DNA of 64,000 bases from Caproiciproducens sp. CPB-2. Lineage in GTDB: Bacteria; Bacillota; Clostridia; Oscillospirales; Acutalibacteraceae. The position numbers were made by a program, and so were the translations under genes. How positions within the stretch are numbered: position 1 is the stretch's first letter; the number at the start of each line of letters is the position of its first letter. The stretch spans positions 3,224,001 through 3,288,000 of the forward strand of contig NZ_CP142860.1 of NCBI RefSeq assembly GCF_036287215.1, read 5' to 3'. This document shows positions 20,915-30,049 of this stretch, one piece after another. Below the pieces are notes generated by a model. The model was given only the letters and a program-made list of their open reading frames with translations. It was not told where the DNA came from and made no database searches.

Positions 20915-21571
20915 TCAGTCCGTGGGCCAGGCGTTTGCCGGGATTTCAGAAGCAGCGGCGGCGGCAGCGTCGTTCGGTCCGGCGGAAGCCGTGTTGGGCG
21001 CCGCGGAAGCCGCGTTGGGGTCCGCCGAGGCCGCGTTCGGATCAGCGGAAGCCGCGTTGGGATTCTCCTGGATCGGCTCCCCGTAATCGTTGCTGCTCTT
21101 CTCCCCGGAGAAACCGGTCATAAAGCCGTCAAGCTGGACGGTGCTCAGGTCGCCCCCGATCACCCTGTTGTCGTAAACAAGAAGGGTGGCCCGCACATCG
21201 GTCGCCTGCGGATAGTTTGTGACCGCATAGATCCACTGCTTACAGGTTTTCCCCGCGTAGGGGGTGAGGTCAAGCCCCTGTTCTTTCTGAATATTGTTAT
21301 ATTGGAGATAGACGTCATCGAACTGCGCCGGAATCGCCACGTCCTTCACTTCAATCGGTTCGGTGTTTACCTGCCAGCCAAACTGTTCCAGAAAGGAAAC
21401 GCGCTGGTCGTTCGAGCCTGCGGTAAGGGTATACTTCTTCCCGCCGGCCGAAGCAACCGGTCCGGAATGAAACAGCTTCGTCACGACAATCGCCGCGGTC
21501 ACCACCAGTAAAATTGCCGCCAGCCCGATCAATATCTTTTTTCTGCCGGCCTTAATCGAAAAAATAAACAT
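20915..21571 (-). CDS. DUF4830-type membrane-anchored protein with heptapeptide repeats
   Basis: 218 aa. An N-terminal membrane segment (about 12-31, ILIGLAAILLVVTAAIVVT) anchors an extracytoplasmic domain (about 45-165) that looks like DUF4830 (conserved RVSFLEQFGWQVN and QWIYAVTNYP). The C-terminal tail (about 170-218) holds five copies of a 7-residue unit of the form PNAASAD, encoded by near-identical 21-bp repeats. The start at 21571 follows GGGGGCGGG. Function unknown; the family is common in clostridial genomes. The tail is Ala/Pro-rich, probably disordered and prone to copy-number change. Confidence 0.8.
   Translation of the reverse strand: MFIFSIKAGRKKILIGLAAILLVVTAAIVVTKLFHSGPVASAGGKKYTLTAGSNDQRVSFLEQFGWQVNTEPIEVKDVAIPAQFDDVYLQYNNIQKEQGLDLTPYAGKTCKQWIYAVTNYPQATDVRATLLVYDNRVIGGDLSTVQLDGFMTGFSGEKSSNDYGEPIQENPNAASADPNAASADPNAASAAPNTASAGPNDAAAAAASEIPANAWPTD
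20965..21070 (-). repeat. 21-bp tandem coding repeats
   Basis: About five 21-bp units (core GAAGCCGCGTTGGG on the plus strand) encode the PNAASAD repeats of the DUF4830 protein. The two central units are almost identical; the outer ones have diverged. Confidence 0.75.
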
Positions 21572-21614
21572 ATTCCCGCCCCCTTGTATAAAGATAAATA
21601 TGCGGGGAGACGGG

Positions 21615-21657
21615 AAAAAATGCAAAAACAGCCCCCGTTTCCGGCGGCTGTTTGCAT
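21615..21657 (-). terminator. Terminator of the EF-G paralogue gene
   Basis: AACAGCC/GGCTGTT stem with a TGCA extension; the minus strand then has T6 (plus-strand A run 21615-21620). It starts 8 bp after the stop. Confidence 0.8.
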
Positions 21658-21664
21658 TCGTCTG

Positions 21665-23737
21665 TTATTCTTGCGCTTCCGCGGCTTTCGCTTCCTCAAT
21701 CACCTTCTGGGCCACCTGCGGCGGGGCCTCCTCATAACGGCAGAAATCAAAGGTGAAGGACCCTCTGCCCTGGGTGGACTGACGCACGAAGGTGGTAAAA
21801 TCGTGCATCTCCGCCATCGGCACCTCGGCTTCCACGATCTGCCTGCCGTTCTCCGCCGGGTTCATCCCCAGCACGCGGCCGCGGCGCTTGTTGACCTCGC
21901 CCATAACATCGCCCATGTTGGCGTCCGGCACCGTGCATTTCAGCGTGCCGATCGGCTCCAGCAGCACGGGGTTCGCAATCGGCATCCCCGCTTTGTAAGC
22001 GAGGTTCGCCGCCATTTTGAAGGACATTTCGGAGGAATCCACCGGATGGTACGAGCCGTCGTACAGCGTCGCCCTTAACCCGACCACCGGGTATCCGGCG
22101 AGCGGCCCTTTCGAAATGGACTCGCGCAGCCCCTTTTCCACCGCGGGGAAGAAGTTTTTCGGCACCGCGCCGCCCACGACGCGTTCGCCGAACTCAAGGC
22201 CCTCGCTGTCACAGGGCTCAAATTCGACCCAGATATCGCCGAACTGCCCGTGTCCGCCGGTCTGCTTCTTGTACCGGCCCTGCACCTGCACCTTCTTGCG
22301 GATGGTTTCGCGGTAAGGTACGCGCGGCTTCTGCAGCGTGACCTCCACGCCGAATTTATTCTTTAACTTGGAAATGATAATATCGAGATGCTGCTCGCCC
22401 ATACCGGACAGCACCATCTGATGCGTTTCCGCGTTGGTTGTGAATTTTATGGTGGGATCTTCGTCCACCAGGCGGAAAATGCCCTGTGCGACCTTATCCT
22501 CTTCGCCCTTATTCTTCGGGACCACCGCCATGGAAAGCGTGGCGTTCGGGTAAGTGATCCCTTCCAGCGTGACCTTTCTTGCCGGAGAACAGAGCGTGTC
22601 GCCCGTGCTGACGCCCTGCAGCTTCAGTACCGCGCCGATATCGCCGGCGCCGATGCAGGGGGCGTCCTCCTGCTTCTTGCCGCGCATCATGACCGTCTTG
22701 CCGATGCGCTCCACATTTCCCGTGCGCATATTGAGCAGCTGGGAATCCGTCGCCACTTTCCCGGAGATCACCTTCAGATAGGACAGCTTGCCGATAAACG
22801 GGTCGGCGATGGTTTTGAACACAATCGCGGCGGCGGCAGCGTCGTCATTGACCGAAAGCTCCACCGGGTTGCCGTCCACATCCGAGCCGATTTCCCCGCT
22901 TTTTTCCTCCGCGGAAGGCGCCAGCCAGGTCAGGCCGTCCAAGAACTGCTCCATTCCCCTCATCAGCAGCGCGTCCCCGCAGAACACCGGGCTGATCGCG
23001 CCGGATTTCACGCCCTTGCTGACGCCTACGATCACTTCCTCCGGCGTAAACTGCTCGCCGGAAAAATATTTTTCAAACATTTCGTCGCTGGTCTCCGCAA
23101 CCGCCTCGTAAATCGCGGTGCGCAGCCCTTCCAGCCTGGTTCCCATGTCCGGCATCTTCACTTCCACCGGTTTGCCGTTCTGGTAATCATAGGCCTTGTA
23201 TTCCAGCATGTTGATGTAGATGTTCGCCTTGCCGTCCTCAATAAACGGAACCACAACGGGGCAGACGGACGGGCCGAAGCCGGCCTTCAGATCCTCAAAC
23301 ACCTTGTAGAAGCGCGCGCTTTCGTCGCACAGGCCGTTGACAAAGAAAATTTTCGCAAGGCCGCGCCTGTTCGCCGCTTCCACCGCCTTTTCCGTACCCA
23401 CGGACACGCCGCTTTTGCCGGAGACGGCGATCAGGACGGAATCCGCCGCGCGGACCGCCTCGCACATGCCGCCCTCAAAATCGAAAAGGCCAGGAGCATC
23501 TATCAGATTAATTTTATGATTCTTCCATTCCAAAGGGGCCACCGCAGTCGTCACGGTGATTTTTCTCTTGATCTCTTCGGGGTCAAAGTCGCAGACGGTG
23601 CTTCCTTCGCCGACCTTGCCAAAACGGTCGGTAGCACCGGACAGATACAGCATAGCCTCCGCGATGCTGGTTTTCCCGGCGCCGCTGTGTCCCGCAATTG
23701 CAATGTTGAGAATATTCTTTGCATGATACTGTTTCAT
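21665..23737 (-). CDS. EF-G-like translational GTPase paralogue (divergent)
   Basis: 690 aa with full EF-G architecture: G domain (1-270), domain II (about 290-380), III, IV (about 470-590) and V. The G motifs differ from canonical EF-G: G1 is GHSGAGKT (16-23), G3 is DAPGLFDF with Leu84 in place of the catalytic His, and G4 is NGLCD in place of NKMD. This resembles the EF-G2-type paralogues rather than the housekeeping fusA, so GTP hydrolysis and guanine selectivity may be altered. The start at 23737 follows AAAGGAG; an 18-codon extension is not supported. Monocistronic, with promoter (23802-23830) and terminator. Confidence 0.88.
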   Translation of the reverse strand: MKQYHAKNILNIAIAGHSGAGKTSIAEAMLYLSGATDRFGKVGEGSTVCDFDPEEIKRKITVTTAVAPLEWKNHKINLIDAPGLFDFEGGMCEAVRAADSVLIAVSGKSGVSVGTEKAVEAANRRGLAKIFFVNGLCDESARFYKVFEDLKAGFGPSVCPVVVPFIEDGKANIYINMLEYKAYDYQNGKPVEVKMPDMGTRLEGLRTAIYEAVAETSDEMFEKYFSGEQFTPEEVIVGVSKGVKSGAISPVFCGDALLMRGMEQFLDGLTWLAPSAEEKSGEIGSDVDGNPVELSVNDDAAAAAIVFKTIADPFIGKLSYLKVISGKVATDSQLLNMRTGNVERIGKTVMMRGKKQEDAPCIGAGDIGAVLKLQGVSTGDTLCSPARKVTLEGITYPNATLSMAVVPKNKGEEDKVAQGIFRLVDEDPTIKFTTNAETHQMVLSGMGEQHLDIIISKLKNKFGVEVTLQKPRVPYRETIRKKVQVQGRYKKQTGGHGQFGDIWVEFEPCDSEGLEFGERVVGGAVPKNFFPAVEKGLRESISKGPLAGYPVVGLRATLYDGSYHPVDSSEMSFKMAANLAYKAGMPIANPVLLEPIGTLKCTVPDANMGDVMGEVNKRRGRVLGMNPAENGRQIVEAEVPMAEMHDFTTFVRQSTQGRGSFTFDFCRYEEAPPQVAQKVIEEAKAAEAQE

Positions 23738-23801
23738 TATAGATACTCCTTTCAGGGATTGATTGTTACAACCATACAATTGTGCAACCAAATTTACGAT
23801 A

Positions 23802-23830
23802 ATTATAGCTTGTTTTTACAATGATTACAA
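23802..23830 (-). promoter_or_regulatory. Promoter of the EF-G paralogue gene
   Basis: Minus-strand TTGTAA (23825-23830), 17-bp spacer, TATAAT (23802-23807), about 65 bp upstream of the start codon. Confidence 0.7.
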
Positions 23831-23932
23831 TCCCAAATTGCTAAAATTTCAGCTTTTCATGCAAGAATCTGCCCCGGAAAGCGCCTTTGCCGCCGCGCGC
23901 GGCCAAAACGGGCGTTTTTCGGCCGAAAACGT

Positions 23933-23968
23933 AAAAAAGCCCGCCCGGAAACCGGACGGACCTTTTTA
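23933..23968 (-). terminator. Terminator of fba
   Basis: GTCCGTCCGG and CCGGGCGGGC arms (one G-T pair) around a short T loop, followed on the minus strand by T6. Confidence 0.85.
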
Positions 23969-23985
23969 CATGGAAACGAACTATT

Positions 23986-24924
23986 TTATGCTTTGCCCGC
24001 GCAGCCCAGAACGGTAGTGATCTTATGCGCTACCATGTCCTTGATTGCCGTGCGTGCGGGAGCAAGGTATTGTCTCGGGTCAAAATGGCTCGGATTTTCC
24101 GCGAAATATTTGCGGATGCTCGCCGTCATGGCAAGGCGCAGATCGGAGTCCACGTTGATTTTGCAGACCGCCATCTTCGCGGCCTCGCGGAGCATTTCCT
24201 CCGGAATGCCGATGGCGTCCGGCATCTGTCCGCCGTACCGGTTGATCTGCTGTACGAACTCGGGAATGACGGAGGAAGCGCCGTGCAGCACAATCGGGAA
24301 GCCCGGCAGGCGGTCGGCGACCTCCTGCAGGATGTCCAGGCGGAGCTTCGGCTTCTGGCCCGGCTTGAACTTATAAGCGCCGTGGCTTGTCCCGATCGCG
24401 ATCGCAAGGGAATCCACTCCGGTGCGCTTGACAAAGTCCTGCACCTCGTCCGGGTCGGTGAACTGGGCCTTGTCGTCCTCCACCTTTACGTCGTCTTCCA
24501 CGCCGGCCAGCTTGCCCAGCTCGGCTTCGACGGTCACGTTGTATTTGTGCGCGTATTCCGCTACTTTGCGGGCTTCCTCCACATTTTCCTCATAGGGCTT
24601 GGAGGAACCGTCGTACATCACGGAGGTAAATCCGCCGTCAATGCAGTCCTTGCACAGCTCATAGGAAGAACCGTGGTCAAGGTGCAGGGCAATCGGGATA
24701 TCGGGGTTTTCGATCACGGCTGCTTCGACAAGCTTTGTCAGATAGGTGTGGTTCGCATATTTACGCGCGCCCGCGGAAACCTGAAGAATGACCGGTGCTT
24801 TCAGTTCCTGGCAGGCCTCGGTAATACCCTGAACAATTTCCATGTTGTTGACGTTGAACGCGCCGACGGCGTATCCCCCGGCGTATGCTTTTTTGAACAT
24901 TTCTACTGTATTGACTAATGGCAT
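23986..24924 (-). CDS. fba: Class II fructose-1,6-bisphosphate aldolase
   Basis: Zinc-dependent glycolytic aldolase, 312 aa. Typical motifs: AYAGGYAVGAFNVNN at the N-terminus, zinc-binding His in ALHLDHGSS (about 80-90), Glu in VEAELGKLAG, His in GTSHGAYKF and in VLHGASSV, and the phosphate-binding KINVDSDLR. The ATG at 24924 has GGGAGGT upstream; a 42-codon N-terminal extension is not protein-like. Fructose-1,6-bisphosphate made by FruK in the nearby hexitol operon would feed into it, though the genes are on opposite strands. Confidence 0.96.
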   Translation of the reverse strand: MPLVNTVEMFKKAYAGGYAVGAFNVNNMEIVQGITEACQELKAPVILQVSAGARKYANHTYLTKLVEAAVIENPDIPIALHLDHGSSYELCKDCIDGGFTSVMYDGSSKPYEENVEEARKVAEYAHKYNVTVEAELGKLAGVEDDVKVEDDKAQFTDPDEVQDFVKRTGVDSLAIAIGTSHGAYKFKPGQKPKLRLDILQEVADRLPGFPIVLHGASSVIPEFVQQINRYGGQMPDAIGIPEEMLREAAKMAVCKINVDSDLRLAMTASIRKYFAENPSHFDPRQYLAPARTAIKDMVAHKITTVLGCAGKA

Positions 24925-25033
24925 GGTAATTACCTCCCAATGTATGATAAGACTATTATATCCCAAAAAAAGGGAAAGGGAAAGATTAAATTTTAACAAC
25001 CCGCAAAATCCCTTCGAACCGGACGTTCCGGCG

Positions 25034-25828
25034 TCAGGCGTCCTTTTCAAACAGCGCCGGATTGCTGCGGCTGTAATGAAAGATGTACTGCTGGGCGATC
25101 CCGGCGTAGCGGCCGAAGCTTTCCGGCTCCCTGCCGGGAAACAGCACCCGCATCGCGCGCTTCATCCACACATCCATCGGAAACGCCTCCAGCCGGTGCA
25201 GCCCGTACAGCAGGGTGCAGTCCGCCACCTTCGGCCCCACGCCGTGAATCGTCATCAGGCGATCGCGGGCTTCGGGGAGCGGCGCGGTTTTGAGCGCTTC
25301 CAGGTCGACTTCTCCCTGCGCCACCTTGCGCGCGGCGCTCAGAATGTATTTCGCGCGGAACCCGCAGCGGATTTCCGCAAGCTCTTCCTCCCGCAGGTAC
25401 GCGATTTTTTCGGCTTTCGGAAAGGCGAAAAAGCCATCCCCGATCTTTTCGCCGAAGCCGGCGCAGAACCGTGCCACGATTCCCTTGATTCTCGGGATAT
25501 TGTTGTTCTGGGAAAAGATGAAGGAGCACAGCGCCTCCCACGGCTCCTGATTCAGGATCCGCATGCCGGGCGCGAATTTGGCCGCCCGGGCCAGCGCGGC
25601 GTCGCCTGCCGCCAGGTCTTCCCGGATTTTCCCGTAGTCGAGCGGCAGATCAAAATAATTCCGCCAGAAGGGGTCCCGCAGCGCCTGTTCCCGGTTTTCT
25701 TCAGAAATATTTAAAATCCTGCCGGAGGCGACGCCCGTGTAGGAGCCGTCCTTCTGCTTTTCCCAGCGGAAGCACTGCCCGCAGTCCAGCGTCTGCTCCA
25801 GGTCGAAGCTGTCTGTTTTCTTCCTCGT
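25034..25828 (-). CDS. OGG-type 8-oxoguanine DNA glycosylase/AP lyase, apparent ACG start
   Basis: Base-excision repair glycosylase. Reading from an ACG at 25828 gives 264 aa with the full N-terminal domain (DCGQCFRW at 15-22), the HhH-GPD motif HGVGPKVADC with catalytic Lys200, and Asp219 in PMDVWM. The first ATG is only at residue 89, inside the fold. Upstream of the ACG the frame closes at a TAA 8 codons away, and no ATG, GTG or TTG lies between; a strong GGGAGG sits exactly 8 nt before the ACG. So either ACG initiates or an ATG was mutated to ACG. Downstream residues are intact, without frameshift. Confidence 0.85.
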   Translation of the reverse strand, partial: TRKKTDSFDLEQTLDCGQCFRWEKQKDGSYTGVASGRILNISEENREQALRDPFWRNYFDLPLDYGKIREDLAAGDAALARAAKFAPGMRILNQEPWEALCSFIFSQNNNIPRIKGIVARFCAGFGEKIGDGFFAFPKAEKIAYLREEELAEIRCGFRAKYILSAARKVAQGEVDLEALKTAPLPEARDRLMTIHGVGPKVADCTLLYGLHRLEAFPMDVWMKRAMRVLFPGREPESFGRYAGIAQQYIFHYSRSNPALFEKDA

Positions 25829-26449
25829 AGGTCCGTCCTCCCTTCCAAAGCGTTACGCGGAAAAGCCTTTCATCGCGAGAGTGTCGAAAGACTTGTCCGG
25901 AAAAAGAAAATCCACTTGATCGTCTTCATGCGTCGTAAAATGATTATAGCACAGTTAGGTAAAGGTTAGAATACTGATTGTTTTTAAAGTTTTCAATAGT
26001 GGGTTGACATAATTATGTATACATTTTCCTATTCACAATCGGGAAAGCGGGGTGGTCTCCACACTTATTAACATTTTCAACCGAGTTTTCAACAGAGAAT
26101 CGCGAGTATTCCACGACGTTATGTAAACTTTTGCAAATACTGTGTGTATAAATGGCTCCACGCCTGGAAAAAAGCGGCGCATATTTTAGTTACTCTCTGG
26201 ATAAAAGCCGAAAAGGCGGCGGCTTGTCCTGAATTCTTTGGCGCTTCAAAATGGGATTCCATGGGGATTTTTTGCCTCTGCAAAAACCATATTCAGCAGA
26301 TTGCACAAAATACGGAATTCCAGTTATTAAAATTTGGCATCATTTCCGTGTGCCAAATCTGTTTTTGTTTCTCTTGAGAAAGTATGGCGCTCCGGCTTAT
26401 AATCATAGCAGAAATATTTCGGAACTATTTGTTGAAAGGCGGAGTAAAA
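25829..26449. other. Intergenic region between ogg and the hexitol PTS operon
   Basis: 620 bp, AT-rich from about 25940. Plus-strand promoter-like pieces include TTGACA at 26004 (no -10 at 16-18 bp), an extended TGTGTATAAAT near 26140 and TTGCAC-17-TTATTA near 26310-26335; none is convincing. No small ORF with an RBS, catabolite-repression site or structured RNA was recognised. It must contain the promoter and probably MtlR sites of the operon that follows. Confidence 0.5.
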
Positions 26450-27835
26450 ATGAAAGAAAAAGTTCAAAGCTTCGGAAGATTCCTAAGCGGCATGGTCATG
26501 CCGAACATCGGGGCCTTCATTGCTTGGGGCCTTATCACCGCAATGTTTATCGCCACCGGCTGGACGCCGAATGAAAAGCTTGCGGCGATGGTGGACCCGA
26601 TGCTGAAGTATCTGCTCCCGCTCCTGATCGGCTACACGGGCGGCCGTATGGTCGGCGGACAAAGAGGCGCCGTTGTCGGTGCCATCGCCTCGATCGGCGT
26701 GATCATCGGCGCGGACATCCCGATGTTCCTCGGCGTCATGATTATGGGTCCTCTGGGCGGCTATTGCATCAAGCAGTTTGACAAAGCGATCCAGGGCAAG
26801 GTCAAAGCGGGCTTTGAAATGCTCGTCGACAACTTCTCGGCCGGCATCATCGGCGGCATCCTCGCGATCATCGCGTTCCTGCTGATCAACCCGCTGTGCG
26901 TGGCTCTGACCAACGGCATGGCCGCCGGCGTTGATTTCTTTGTAAAGGCGGGCCTGCTGCCGCTGGCGCAGATCTTTATCGAGCCCGCGAAGGTCCTGTT
27001 CCTCAACAACGCGATCAACCATGGTATCCTGACCCCGCTCGGAATTGAGGAAGCCGGCAAGGTCGGCAAATCCATCTTCTTTATGCTCGAAGCAAACCCG
27101 GGCCCCGGCCTTGGGCTGCTGCTTGCGTACTGCATCGCCGGAAAGGGCACGGCGAAGAGCTCCGCTCCCGGCGCCGTGATCATCCATTTCCTCGGCGGTA
27201 TCCACGAAATCTACTTCCCCTATGTCATGATGAACCCGATCCTGATCCTTGCGGTCATCGCCGGCGGCATCACCGGTTCCTTTGTTGAGGGAATCCTCGG
27301 CGCGGGCCTGGTCGCGGCCGCTTCCCCCGGAAGCATCATCGCTTTCCTGCTGATGACCCCGAAGGGCGGCTTCTTTGGAACCATTCTCGGCGTGGCATGC
27401 GCCGCGGCAGTCAGCTTCGCGCTTTCGTTCGTACTTTTGAAGGCAACGGCGAAGGACGAAGACAACCTTGACGAAGCCAAAGACAAGGTAAAGGCAATGA
27501 AGGCCGGAAAATCCGGAAAAGCCGCGCCCGCTCTGCGTAAAGTCAACGTAAGCAAAATCGTCTTCGCGTGTGACGCAGGCATGGGCTCCAGCGCAATGGG
27601 CGCAACCGTTCTCAGTAAAAAGCTGAGGGAAGCCGGTCTGGACATTCAGGTTCTCCATTCCTCGATCGAAGACATCCCGCGCGACGTTCAGATCGTCGTC
27701 ACCCATCACGAGCTGATGGAAAGAGTGAAGAAAGCCGTTCCGAACGCGCAGCTCGTAACCATCACCAACTTTATGGCGGCACCGGAGTATGACGAGCTGG
27801 TCAATCAGCTGAACGGCCTCGCTTCGGCAATATAG
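26450..27835 (+). CDS. mtlA: PTS mannitol-type EIICB component
   Basis: Membrane permease of a hexitol PTS, 461 aa. The IIC domain (about 1-340) has the family motifs GAFIAWG, NNAINHGILTPLG and the substrate-site GGIHEIYFPY; the IIB domain (about 365-461) has phospho-Cys374 in VFACDAGMGSSA. No IIA is fused: it is encoded separately at 30050-30502. The ATG at 26450 has GGCGGAG at 6 nt; the 22-codon extension upstream is unsupported. Mannitol is the best guess, but the unusual dehydrogenase downstream leaves other hexitols possible. Confidence 0.93.
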   Translation: MKEKVQSFGRFLSGMVMPNIGAFIAWGLITAMFIATGWTPNEKLAAMVDPMLKYLLPLLIGYTGGRMVGGQRGAVVGAIASIGVIIGADIPMFLGVMIMGPLGGYCIKQFDKAIQGKVKAGFEMLVDNFSAGIIGGILAIIAFLLINPLCVALTNGMAAGVDFFVKAGLLPLAQIFIEPAKVLFLNNAINHGILTPLGIEEAGKVGKSIFFMLEANPGPGLGLLLAYCIAGKGTAKSSAPGAVIIHFLGGIHEIYFPYVMMNPILILAVIAGGITGSFVEGILGAGLVAAASPGSIIAFLLMTPKGGFFGTILGVACAAAVSFALSFVLLKATAKDEDNLDEAKDKVKAMKAGKSGKAAPALRKVNVSKIVFACDAGMGSSAMGATVLSKKLREAGLDIQVLHSSIEDIPRDVQIVVTHHELMERVKKAVPNAQLVTITNFMAAPEYDELVNQLNGLASAI

Positions 27836-27922
27836 CAAAGAAAACCGGGTTCAATCCGTACATAAACACGGTATACGAAGCGCGCAAAAAATAGTACCAT
27901 TGGGTATCAGGAGGGGTTACAA

Positions 27923-30016
27923 ATGACTTTTACACCGCGTTTAAATCATTTGTTCCGTATTTTACTGAAAAATACGGAGCCCGTTTCTGTAAGCGAGCTT
28001 GCTTCCCTGCTGAACACCAGCAAGCGGACGCTTTTCCGCGATATGGAAAACGTCGACTCCCAGCTTCGCGCCTTTCACCTGAAAATCAACGCAAAGTCAG
28101 GGGTGGGAATCCGGCTGGAAGGAAGCGAACAGGACAGGGAAAAACTTGCCCAGGCGCTTCTCAGTGAAGAGGAACCGGAACCCATGGACAAGGAATCCAG
28201 AAGGAAACGCCTGATTCTGGAGATTCTGAAAAATCAAAGCGTACAGAAGCTTTACTATTACTCTAATCTGTTCAAGGTCAGCGAAGGGACCATCAGCAAT
28301 GACATGGACGTCATTGCTGACTGGTTCCGGGAAAACGATTTGGATCTGTCCCGGCGGCAGGGGTACGGTGTTGCTCTGGAAGGCACCGAGGAAGCCTACC
28401 GCCGGGCGCTTTCCCAATTTATTTATGAAAATATCGGCCGGGAGGAATACTGGGAGGCATCTTCCGGTGCAAACGGAAAACCGGCTGAGCAAATAGACGT
28501 TTATCCCCTGTTGGATGCCAAAATTTTCAATCAGGTGATCTCCGCGCTGAAAACGATTCCGAGCAGGAAGCTGGAACGGTTCACGGAATCCTCCCGCTTC
28601 AGGCTGGTCATCTATCTTTCCATCGCGGTAGAAAGAATTATCAGGCAGAAAACAATCTCCATGGAACCGGAAACCATCGAAAAACTGAAAGCGACTGAGG
28701 ACTATGTGCTCGCCGACACCATCGCGGATATGCTGGAGGATTCTTTCCAGTTCAAAATCTGCGACGAGGAAAGGGCATATATCTGTATTCATATCAAAAG
28801 CGCAAAACAAAAATATATTGACCAAAATCCGGACGACGATTTCTTTATCGACCATTATGACCTGATCCGCATGATTTACCGGATGATCGAGCGGTTCGAC
28901 CCGGACATGGCTCAGGAGCTGAAAACGGATGAGGTCCTGCTGAGCGGGCTGATCGTCCATCTGGACCCCACCCTGATCCGGCTCAAGCACAACATGGCCA
29001 TCCAGAACAATATGCTGGACCAGATCCGCGCCATGTATCCGGATATCTTTGAGAAAAGCAAAAATGCCGCGCAGGTCATCTGGGAAAGCTACGGCTTTGC
29101 CGTGCCCGACGCGGAAACAGGCTACCTTGCCACCCATTTCGGGGCGGCGGTCATCCGCCTGAAAGAAAGAAAGCTCCGGCGCAAGGTCGTCGCCATCGGC
29201 GTTGTCTGCGCAAGCGGGATCGGAATTTCCTATCTGATGTCCTCCCGCATCAAAAACACGTTCAAGGCGGATGTTCTGCTAAAGACATACGCACAGGAGG
29301 ATCTGGCCGAAGGAACCCCGCCGGATATCGATATCCTTGTCTCCTCCTTCCCCCTCAGGGATGTTCCGTACCCGTATCTGCTGGTCAGCCCCTTGCCTAC
29401 GGATGAGGATCTGGAAAAGATCCGCGAAGAGATCAACCGCTGTGCCTATGTGGAAACGGGTCAGCTCCCGCCTGAAACGAAGAGCGGGAGCTCCTCCGGC
29501 CACCTGCACAAAACCTGGGATATGGCGGAAAACATCCAGTCCGTGCTTTCCCAGTTCGGGATTTCGTACACGGATGAGAATACCAGCTTCGCGGAGCTTG
29601 TCAGTCAGGCAAGCCAGCGCTTCGGCGACAGCGACACAAACCGCAGGCTGATTTTCAACGATCTCCTCGCCAGGGAGAAAATCAGTTCCCAGGTGGTTGC
29701 CAGCTATCAGTTCGCCCTGCTTCACGCAAGGACCGGCGGCGTAAGCAAGCCGGTGTTTTCCGTGATCCTGCCCAACCATCCTCCCTTCTGCAGCGAATAT
29801 TTAAAGGGCGCCGTACTGGCGGTCGTCATGCTCATCCCCACGGGCTCCGGCGGTAAGGAGAACAGCCAGATGATGGGAAAGCTCAGCAGCGCGCTGATTG
29901 AAGACGAAGATTTTCTGAACGCGCTCAAATCCGGGGACCGGGACGTTTCCTACGCAAAAATACAGGAGATCCTGGAGGGCTACTTTGCACAGAAAATCAA
30001 AGAGCTCTACCTATGA
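27923..30016 (+). CDS. mtlR: MtlR-type PTS-regulated transcriptional activator
   Basis: 697 aa. N-terminal HTH/DeoR-like DNA-binding domains (about 1-130, with VSELASLLNTSKRTLFRDM), two PRDs (about 185-290 and 300-405, with YICIHIKSA and LATHFGAAVIRLKER), a GatB-like IIB domain (about 410-500, Cys in GVVCASGIGISYL) and a C-terminal IIA-like domain (about 540-690) with His in FALLHARTGG. In B. subtilis and relatives this architecture makes an activator whose activity is set by PTS phosphorylation. AGGAGGGG precedes the ATG by 6 nt. It lies between the EIICB and EIIA genes of its operon. Confidence 0.93.
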   Translation: MTFTPRLNHLFRILLKNTEPVSVSELASLLNTSKRTLFRDMENVDSQLRAFHLKINAKSGVGIRLEGSEQDREKLAQALLSEEEPEPMDKESRRKRLILEILKNQSVQKLYYYSNLFKVSEGTISNDMDVIADWFRENDLDLSRRQGYGVALEGTEEAYRRALSQFIYENIGREEYWEASSGANGKPAEQIDVYPLLDAKIFNQVISALKTIPSRKLERFTESSRFRLVIYLSIAVERIIRQKTISMEPETIEKLKATEDYVLADTIADMLEDSFQFKICDEERAYICIHIKSAKQKYIDQNPDDDFFIDHYDLIRMIYRMIERFDPDMAQELKTDEVLLSGLIVHLDPTLIRLKHNMAIQNNMLDQIRAMYPDIFEKSKNAAQVIWESYGFAVPDAETGYLATHFGAAVIRLKERKLRRKVVAIGVVCASGIGISYLMSSRIKNTFKADVLLKTYAQEDLAEGTPPDIDILVSSFPLRDVPYPYLLVSPLPTDEDLEKIREEINRCAYVETGQLPPETKSGSSSGHLHKTWDMAENIQSVLSQFGISYTDENTSFAELVSQASQRFGDSDTNRRLIFNDLLAREKISSQVVASYQFALLHARTGGVSKPVFSVILPNHPPFCSEYLKGAVLAVVMLIPTGSGGKENSQMMGKLSSALIEDEDFLNALKSGDRDVSYAKIQEILEGYFAQKIKELYL

Positions 30017-30049
30017 AACCGTCCATTCAAAGAAGGTGGTACACACATT

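Noticed and set aside
20965-21070. CRISPR-like array
   Set aside because: The 21-bp repeats are contiguous, in frame and coding for PNAASAD units, without spacers.
25565-25860. Frameshift to explain the truncated OGG reading frame
   Set aside because: The conserved N-terminus continues in the same frame without interruption; only the start codon is abnormal, so a frameshift is not needed.
25829-26449. Riboswitch, catabolite-repression site or small RNA before the hexitol operon
   Set aside because: No consensus cre box, no stable conserved-looking stem and no terminator; only weak promoter-like pieces.
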